This document shows, one piece after another, positions 6,892-11,573 of a stretch of DNA of 11,573 bases. The DNA comes from JAAFIP01 sp031428975. Its GTDB lineage: Bacteria; Pseudomonadota; Gammaproteobacteria; Burkholderiales; Burkholderiaceae_C. How positions within the stretch are numbered: the stretch's first letter is position 1; every line of letters begins with the position of its first letter. Location: the NCBI GenBank assembly GCA_031428975.1, contig JANOYR010000229.1:1-11573 (forward strand). The letters run 5' to 3'. The notes beneath the pieces are model-generated. The model saw only the letters and a list, made by a program, of their open reading frames with translations, was not told the DNA's origin and searched no databases. Both the position numbers and the translations under genes were made by a program.

Positions 6892-8388
6892 CTAATTGCC
6901 CACTATGTCAATCTGAAATTGAAAGCGGTTTTTTTGCCATGCCACCATTTCTTCTTGCAGTAAATGCGCAGACTGCGGGAATTGGGTGTTCCAAGCCAGT
7001 GGAGTTTTTAAGACAAAGGTATTTTTAACGGTGCTCAGTTCTAGTGCAGACAGATTGGGATCGCGCCTTGCGTGGCAGAGAATAACCGCTAAGCGCAGCG
7101 CAATCAGTTGGCAACTAAATGCTGGGTCGTCGAGCAAAGTGTCAAGTTTGCGAAGTTTTCCACGGTGTCCTAGCACCAATTGGCTCAAGCGATGCAGTTC
7201 GTGCAGTGCAAAGCCGGGCGCATCGGCATTGTCTAAAATATAAGCGCCATGCTTGTGGTAGTCGCTGTGCGAAATACGGCTGCCGATTTCATGCAACTGT
7301 GCAGCCCAATTGAGTTTGCGCGCCAAGCGCTGGGGGAAGTCTAACTCTACGGTGCCCGTCAATTGCGTAAAAAGCTGCACCGCTGCTTTTGACACGCGCA
7401 GTGCCTGTGCCGCATCGGCGTTGAATTTTTCGCGCAAATGAACCACGGTAGAGGCACGTACGTCAGTTACTTCGGCCGCGCGATCGAGTAAGTCGTACAC
7501 AATGCCTTGGCGCAGAGCGCCTTGTGCAACTTGCATGCTGGATATATCCAGCAGCATAAAAACCGCCCGCAAAACACTTACCCCGCCCCCAATGACGGCA
7601 CGGCGGTCTTCTTTGATTCCAGCCAAGTTCAATTTGTCAGCACTGCCGCAGCGCAGCAGTTCGGCACGTAACCAGTCCAACCCAGCGGTTGTTACCACCC
7701 CTTGGGCATACCCAGCGGCGGCCAAGACATCGGCCACTGCACCCACGGTGCCAGATGAGCCATAGGCGCAGTCCCAATGGCTTTTTGAAAATGCGTTTTG
7801 TGCTTCATCTAAAATCGCACACGCTGCAATCTCAGCGCGTTCAAAATTAATAGCGGTGAATTTTCCATCGGGAAAATACTTCATCGACCAAGCGACGCTG
7901 CCCAGGCGGTACGATTCAGTCACGCTGCTGGTCAGAGCGCGGCCTAAAATGAATTCTGTAGACCGTCCTCCAATGTCGACCACCAGCCTGCGTTCGTCCG
8001 ACTGCGGCAGCAAGTTGGCAACACCGCAATATATCAAGCGTGCTTCTTCGCGACCAGAAATGACCTCGATGGGAAAGCCTAAAATACTGCTGCCTTTGCT
8101 AATAAACACATCGCGGTTGCGCGCTTCGCGCAGTGTTTGGGTGGCCACAGCGCGTACCTGGCTGTTTTTAAAACCTGCAATACGCTCAGCAAAACGGGCC
8201 AAACAATCCCAGCCACGTTGCATGGCCTCTTCGCTCAGGTTACGGTCAGCATCCAAACCATTGCCTTGGCGCACGGTTTCTTTGAGGTATTCAACTCTTT
8301 GTATGTGCCCCGCTTCTACTTGCCCAATTTCAAGGCGAAAACTATTAGATCCAAGGTCGATTCCAGCAAGCAGGGAGGGTATAAGCAT
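6892..8388 (-). CDS. ppx: Exopolyphosphatase (Ppx/GppA family)
   Basis: A 498-residue protein of usual Ppx length. Ppx removes terminal phosphates from polyphosphate; the related GppA also acts on pppGpp. ASKHA-fold motifs: AGIDLGSNSFRLEIG (8-22), VRAVATQTLREARN (78-91), SGREEARLIYCG (111-122) with the likely catalytic glutamate at E114/E115, VVDIGGRSTEFILG (136-149) and YGSSGTVGA (209-217). The C-terminal part (about 310-498) is the HD-like helical domain, with LHEIGSRISHSDYHKHGAYIL (365-385) and LGHRGK (406-411). The start lies only 9 nt after the stop of the upstream substrate-binding-protein gene and has a poor Shine-Dalgarno, suggesting translational coupling and one operon. No Pho box is directly upstream. 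Ppx and GppA cannot be separated by eye; the ppk1 neighbourhood favours Ppx. Confidence 0.95.
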   Translation of the reverse strand: MLIPSLLAGIDLGSNSFRLEIGQVEAGHIQRVEYLKETVRQGNGLDADRNLSEEAMQRGWDCLARFAERIAGFKNSQVRAVATQTLREARNRDVFISKGSSILGFPIEVISGREEARLIYCGVANLLPQSDERRLVVDIGGRSTEFILGRALTSSVTESYRLGSVAWSMKYFPDGKFTAINFERAEIAACAILDEAQNAFSKSHWDCAYGSSGTVGAVADVLAAAGYAQGVVTTAGLDWLRAELLRCGSADKLNLAGIKEDRRAVIGGGVSVLRAVFMLLDISSMQVAQGALRQGIVYDLLDRAAEVTDVRASTVVHLREKFNADAAQALRVSKAAVQLFTQLTGTVELDFPQRLARKLNWAAQLHEIGSRISHSDYHKHGAYILDNADAPGFALHELHRLSQLVLGHRGKLRKLDTLLDDPAFSCQLIALRLAVILCHARRDPNLSALELSTVKNTFVLKTPLAWNTQFPQSAHLLQEEMVAWQKNRFQFQIDIVGN

Positions 8389-8397
8389 CCAGAAATC

Positions 8398-9552
8398 TTA
8401 ACCGACAAATCGTCCGTCGATGGTGAGCATGGTTTGCGTGACAAAAACAGGGCTGCGGTTACCAGCGGATGCGCTGACAACGTTCAGCCCACCCAAATCA
8501 CTCACAGCATAGCGTGCGAATGCGGCCAAAGCGTTGCTTCGGGTCACTGGGTTGTCAACCGTACCAAGCGTTTCAATGGTGTAGCGAGCGGCCATAAAAC
8601 CTGCCAAGCTCAGGCTGTTGAGTGGTTCGTCAAAAAGCTTGCCCATCGCTTGGCGGTAGCTGCGCACCAAGGGCAGGCTAGAAGTTACCATAGGCACCGC
8701 TTGCGTGCCAATGATGGGGGTGCTGCGCATGGCTCCGAGCTCCCGCAAGGTCTGCAAGTTGACATCGGCCAGCGCCACCACATAACGCTGGCGTGCTTGT
8801 TTATCCAGGCCTTGTGTAAATTGCGCCAATTCTGGCGTGCCGCCTATAAACAACAACACGGCGGGTGTTTTGGCGTCTAAGCGCCTGCCAAGTTGCGCTA
8901 AATCTGAGCTGGGCACGTAGTTTTGCAAGCTGAGGCCTTCTTTGCTGGCAATTTGCGAAACCTCCGCCGAATACAACTGCTGGTGCGCAGCGCTGGCAAA
9001 TATCGCCGCAATTTCTTTGGTCCCAAGGGTGCTTAAAGAGCGCATGGCGTGGGAAATTTGCTGCTGGCGGTTGGCAAAAAGCCCAAAAGTGCTGTCACCA
9101 AGGTCTGCTTTGCTGCTTTGTAGCCAAGGTGCAACATGCGCCAGCCCTGCTTTGTCTTGCTTAGCCCAGGCACTGATTTGCATGGCCAATGGATCCGCAG
9201 CAGTTCCCATCAGCGCTACGCACTGCGGATTGTCCCGCACGCTGACCCATGCACTTTGCGCCGAGGCCAGCGTTCCATCGGTTTCTATCACCCAATGGAT
9301 CAGCGGCCGGCCGCGTACGCCACCGTTTGAGTTGGTTGTGGCCATGGCTGCGCGTGCGCCAATTAAAAAATCTTTGGAAACGTCTTGCTGCTCCACCGAG
9401 GTGTCCACAATTTGGGCCACCACCATCGGTTTGTTGGCGGCAGCTAAGCCTGTTTTGGATGTTTGGGCAAAAGCAGCGGGTAAGCTGCTGGCTGCAACTA
9501 AACACAAGCTTTGCGATACAAAGCGGCGTCGTGCGTGAGGGTGTGCAATCAT
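8398..9552 (-). CDS. Orphan ABC-type substrate-binding protein (branched-chain amino acid/amide type)
   Basis: A 384-residue periplasmic binding protein of the Peripla_BP_6/LivK type. The signal peptide has an RRRF start (8-11), a hydrophobic core and a likely cleavage after AAFA (A29); the arginines leave Tat export possible. The mature part opens VVAQIVDTS, then LIGARAAMATTNSNGGVRGRPL (63-84), typical of family lobe I, with ALMGTAADP further on. No permease or ATPase gene is nearby. It is followed by ppx at 9 nt and preceded by the FAS1 gene with a 93-nt gap, so the three may be cotranscribed. The start is ATG 9552 with only a weak GAG-type ribosome site. Ligand unknown; it could serve uptake with distant partners or be a sensory binding protein. 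Confidence 0.87.
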   Translation of the reverse strand: MIAHPHARRRFVSQSLCLVAASSLPAAFAQTSKTGLAAANKPMVVAQIVDTSVEQQDVSKDFLIGARAAMATTNSNGGVRGRPLIHWVIETDGTLASAQSAWVSVRDNPQCVALMGTAADPLAMQISAWAKQDKAGLAHVAPWLQSSKADLGDSTFGLFANRQQQISHAMRSLSTLGTKEIAAIFASAAHQQLYSAEVSQIASKEGLSLQNYVPSSDLAQLGRRLDAKTPAVLLFIGGTPELAQFTQGLDKQARQRYVVALADVNLQTLRELGAMRSTPIIGTQAVPMVTSSLPLVRSYRQAMGKLFDEPLNSLSLAGFMAARYTIETLGTVDNPVTRSNALAAFARYAVSDLGGLNVVSASAGNRSPVFVTQTMLTIDGRFVG

Positions 9553-9578
9553 ATGGGGACTCGTTGGGGATGGTTTTG

Positions 9579-9646
9579 CTATTTATTTAATAGCTATATA
9601 TGACCATATGACGGCGACATTGGTCATATTTGTATAGATTTTATTT
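9579..9646. repeat. AT-rich intergenic repeat, copy B
   Basis: Second copy of the sequence at 2698-2739; 9579-9620 matches it at 34 of 42 bases, and TAGATTTT at 9635-9642 extends the match after a one-base gap. It fills most of the 93-nt gap between the FAS1 gene and the substrate-binding-protein gene. Inside it is a perfect 9-bp inverted repeat, ATATGACCA (9598-9606) and TGGTCATAT (9621-9629), not conserved in the other copy, and a small hairpin GCTATT/AATAGC (9578-9594 region). It could act as a weak transcription attenuator or be a passive repeat. Confidence 0.5.
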
Positions 9647-10164
9647 CAACGCTTGGCTGGGGGAGTCAAGACACGGTCAATCACGTGCACCACGCCATTG
9701 GTGGCAGGAATATCGGCTTGCTGCACCATGGCTTCTTCTACCAAGATGAATTCACCTGCTTTTGTCAGGCTGATGTTGCCGCCATGCAACGACTTTACCG
9801 GCCCGGCTTTGACTTCGTGTGCCCAGAGCTTGCCAGTGACCACGTGGTAGCTGAGCAGCGCCTTGAGCCGAGCCGGATCTTTTGCCAATTCGTCCAGTGT
9901 CTTTTGTGGCAAGGCTTTGAATGCTTCGTTGCTGGGTGCAAACAAAGTGTATGGCCCGGTTTGCGCCAAAGCATCCTGCATGCCAGCGCTGGTGAGCAGG
10001 GCGGCGAACGTGCTCAATTGTGGGTTGGCTGCCACCGCTTGCACCAACACCGTGGGTGCAGGGGCGGCCACAGGGCCTGATGCGCAAGCGGTGATTCCAA
10101 GCAAGGCAACGGCAGAAATAGCCAGCAATGACTGGCGAATGGACAATGGTGTTTTGGCTTTCAT
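9646..10164 (-). CDS. FAS1 (fasciclin) domain lipoprotein
   Basis: A 172-residue secreted protein. The signal peptide ends in ITAC with C27, a lipobox, so it is probably membrane-anchored as a lipoprotein. A single FAS1 domain follows (about 38-168), with the H1-type motif YTLFAPSNEAF (72-82), SYHVVTG (105-111) and the H2-type NGVVHVIDRVL (156-166). FAS1 domains commonly mediate adhesion or bind extracellular ligands; the role of single-domain bacterial versions is mostly unknown. AAGGA lies 7 nt before the ATG, a strong start. It is divergent from pstS, and its own promoter region carries a four-unit Pho-box array, so it is probably induced on phosphate starvation. Confidence 0.93.
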   Translation of the reverse strand: MKAKTPLSIRQSLLAISAVALLGITACASGPVAAPAPTVLVQAVAANPQLSTFAALLTSAGMQDALAQTGPYTLFAPSNEAFKALPQKTLDELAKDPARLKALLSYHVVTGKLWAHEVKAGPVKSLHGGNISLTKAGEFILVEEAMVQQADIPATNGVVHVIDRVLTPPAKR

Positions 10165-10210
10165 GTGTGATCCTTATGCAGAGTGAACGCTGGGTTTTTG
10201 AATAAGCCAG

Positions 10211-10266
10211 AGCGTAAACAGCAGCAATGACACATGCGTGAAGCTTTTGTGAAGATTCGGTGACAT
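10211..10266 (-). promoter_or_regulatory. Pho box (four units) and -10 of the FAS1 lipoprotein gene
   Basis: On the minus strand four units lie exactly 11 bp apart: ATGTCAC (10260-10266), TCTTCAC (10249-10255), GCTTCAC (10238-10244) and GTGTCAT (10227-10233). After a 10-bp spacer comes TACGCT (10211-10216), a weak -10. The two outer units are close to the PhoB half-site and the inner two keep TCAC. It lies 16 bp from the oppositely oriented pstS box, so PhoB could load a shared divergent control region. Confidence 0.7.
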
Positions 10267-10282
10267 GCACAAATATGGCAAA

Positions 10283-10316
10283 CTGTCACAATTTCGTCAT
10301 AATCGAGCGCTAGCAT
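10283..10316 (+). promoter_or_regulatory. Pho box and -10 of pstS
   Basis: CTGTCAC (10283-10289) and TCGTCAT (10294-10300) form an 18-bp PhoB site close to consensus. Ten bases later TAGCAT (10311-10316) is a good -10. The predicted leader is about 45 nt. The match and the position before pstS, a Pho regulon gene throughout Proteobacteria, make this reliable. Confidence 0.85.
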
Positions 10317-10368
10317 CCGTGGCATCAGTTCGTGATTTCATGTCCTTAACCTTGATAGAAAGTGCAAT

Positions 10369-11427
10369 ATGCCAACTCCTTCATTCGCCTTCAAACACCC
10401 CTTGATACAGGTTTCTATAGCGCTAAGCGCATTTGCCGTCATGGCCAACTCCGCGCAAGCCCAAGAGGTTACTGGTGCGGGTGCTACGTTTCCCGCCCCC
10501 CTTTATGCCAAGTGGGCTGGCGATTACTTCAAAGCCACGGGTGCAAAAATTAACTATCAATCGGTGGGATCGGGTGCTGGTTTGCGTCAAATTGACGCCA
10601 AAACAGTTGATTTCGGTGCTTCTGACATGCCGCTCAGGGATGAGGAGCTGAAAACTAAAAATCTGGTTCAATTCCCCACCGTGATCGGCGGTGTAGTGCC
10701 TGTTATCAACATTAAAGGCATTGCTCCTGGCCAGCTCAAACTCACTGGTGCGCTGCTTGGTGATATTTTCTTGGGCAAAATCACCAACTGGAATGATGCT
10801 GCGCTCAAAGCGCTTAATCCAACACTGGCGTTGCCCGATGCTGCCATTGCCCCCGTGCGACGCGCCGATGGTTCTGGTACTACATTTATCTTTACCAACT
10901 ACTTGAGTAAAGTCAGCCCAGAGTGGAAAAGCAAAGTGGGCGAGGGCACAGCAGTCAATTGGCCTGCTGGCGCTGGCGGCAAAGGCAATGAGGGAGTTGC
11001 AGCATTTGTAAACCGCTTGCCCAACTCGATTGGCTATGTCGAATATGCCTACGTCAAACAAAACAAAATGACTTTTGCCCAAATGCAAAATACCACCGGC
11101 GCATTTGTGACGCCAAGTGATGACAACTTCAAAGCGGCTGCCGCTGGCGCAGATTGGGCCAAAACTTTCTACCAAATTCTGACCAACCAGCCCGGCAAAG
11201 ACGCATGGCCCATCACGGGCGCAACCTTTATCATGATGCACAAAGCCCAAGACAAACCCGCCCAAGCCACGGCTGCATTGAACTTTTTTAGCTGGGCATA
11301 CCAAAACGGTGACAAGTCTGCTGACGATTTAGACTATGTGCCAATGCCTGCTGCTGTAAAAACAGCGATCAGCAAAAGCTGGGGCGAGATCAAAGACGGC
11401 GCTGGCAAAGCAGTCGCTTTCAAGTAA
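10369..11427 (+). CDS. pstS: Phosphate ABC transporter substrate-binding protein PstS
   Basis: A 352-residue periplasmic phosphate-binding protein. A Sec signal peptide ends at AQA (A31), and the mature protein begins QEVTGAGATFPAPLY, the PstS hallmark. Phosphate-binding segments are visible: GAGATFPAP (36-44), SVGSGAGLRQI (65-75), DFGASDMPL (81-89) and RRADGSGTTF (164-173). PstS delivers phosphate to the PstCAB transporter; pstC begins 27 nt downstream, as expected for a pst operon. A weak AGAAAG (10357-10362) precedes the ATG by 6 nt. It is driven by a clear Pho box and divergent from the FAS1 gene. Confidence 0.98.
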   Translation: MPTPSFAFKHPLIQVSIALSAFAVMANSAQAQEVTGAGATFPAPLYAKWAGDYFKATGAKINYQSVGSGAGLRQIDAKTVDFGASDMPLRDEELKTKNLVQFPTVIGGVVPVINIKGIAPGQLKLTGALLGDIFLGKITNWNDAALKALNPTLALPDAAIAPVRRADGSGTTFIFTNYLSKVSPEWKSKVGEGTAVNWPAGAGGKGNEGVAAFVNRLPNSIGYVEYAYVKQNKMTFAQMQNTTGAFVTPSDDNFKAAAAGADWAKTFYQILTNQPGKDAWPITGATFIMMHKAQDKPAQATAALNFFSWAYQNGDKSADDLDYVPMPAAVKTAISKSWGEIKDGAGKAVAFK

Positions 11428-11454
11428 ATTGACCCAACACAGGACGCACGCCCC

Positions 11455-11573
11455 ATGGCTCGCATGATGAACGCAGGATTTGCTGACAAACTCTTTGGCT
11501 GGGGTGCGCGCGGTGCTGCCGTGCTTACCCTGACTTTGTTGTTTGGTATTTTGGCATCCTTGGTAGCGGGCGC
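11455..11573 (+). CDS. pstC: Phosphate ABC transporter permease PstC (N-terminus only)
   Basis: The first 39 codons are open to the right edge. The N-terminus is short and polar (ADKLFGWGARG), then turns into the first transmembrane helix (about residues 20-39), as in PstC. AGGA (11441-11444) lies 10 nt before ATG 11455; an alternative ATG at 11464 or 11467 is possible. Position right after pstS supports PstC as the inner-membrane channel subunit rather than PstA, but only the start is visible. Confidence 0.85.
   Translation, partial: MARMMNAGFADKLFGWGARGAAVLTLTLLFGILASLVAG

Larger units (their letters stand above)
10165..10368. other. Divergent control region between the FAS1 gene and pstS
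   Basis: This 204-bp gene-free stretch holds the two opposed Pho-box promoters described separately. A short reading frame starting at the ATG at 10340 overlaps the pstS start out of frame but has no ribosome site, so it is not called. Nothing else recognisable was found. Confidence 0.6.

Noticed and set aside
9598..9629. Inverted repeat as an intrinsic terminator of the FAS1 gene
   Set aside because: The stem is only 9 bp and AT-rich with no following U-tract, and the pairing is not kept in the other repeat copy.
9553..9645. Pho box directly before the substrate-binding-protein gene
   Set aside because: GTCAT-like words occur, but not on an 11-bp grid; they belong to the intergenic repeat.
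10423..11304. Long open frame (293 codons) antisense to pstS
   Set aside because: It is fully opposite a certain gene, its translation shows no domain or plausible start, and it covers the pstS signal peptide and body; a codon-usage shadow.

Overview
The window looks like a chromosomal segment of a betaproteobacterium, most likely Comamonadaceae (Rhodoferax/Polaromonas/Limnohabitans-type). This rests on the protein sequences, the gene set and the intergenic style; there is no rRNA or other taxonomic marker. No tRNA, rRNA, CRISPR array, transposase or phage gene was seen.

Almost everything concerns phosphate. Left part: a Tat-exported PhoX-type phosphatase (minus strand, C-terminus off the left edge) diverges from a class II aldolase/adducin-like gene. 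Next, on the plus strand, come an OlsB-like ornithine N-acyltransferase (phosphorus-free membrane lipid synthesis), polyphosphate kinase ppk1 and the phosphohistidine phosphatase sixA. Converging on these from the right are, in transcription order on the minus strand, a FAS1-domain lipoprotein, an orphan branched-chain-amino-acid-type substrate-binding protein, exopolyphosphatase ppx, and a small lysine-rich protein with a probable ribbon-helix-helix domain. At the right edge pstS and the start of pstC (high-affinity phosphate uptake) run rightward, divergent from the FAS1 gene.

The main observation beyond gene calling is a set of PhoB-box-like arrays: 7-bp units resembling CTGTCAY, repeated every 11 bp and ending 10 bp before a -10-like hexamer. 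They lie before phoX (4 units), ppk1 (2), pstS (2) and the FAS1 gene (4, opposite strand), and in weaker form before the OlsB-like gene. If real, one window holds a compact Pho regulon: scavenge phosphate from organic esters (PhoX), import it (Pst), store and mobilise it as polyphosphate (Ppk1, Ppx), spare it in membranes (OlsB-like), and express a surface lipoprotein of unknown role (FAS1).

A second observation is an AT-rich intergenic repeat present twice (about 2698-2739 and 9579-9620, 34 of 42 positions identical); the first copy may be part of a roughly 104-bp element with 11-bp inverted ends. No clearly new system is visible. The best leads are the Pho-controlled FAS1 lipoprotein, the orphan binding protein tightly linked to ppx, the lysine-rich protein beside the polyphosphate genes, and an unusual active-site motif in PhoX.
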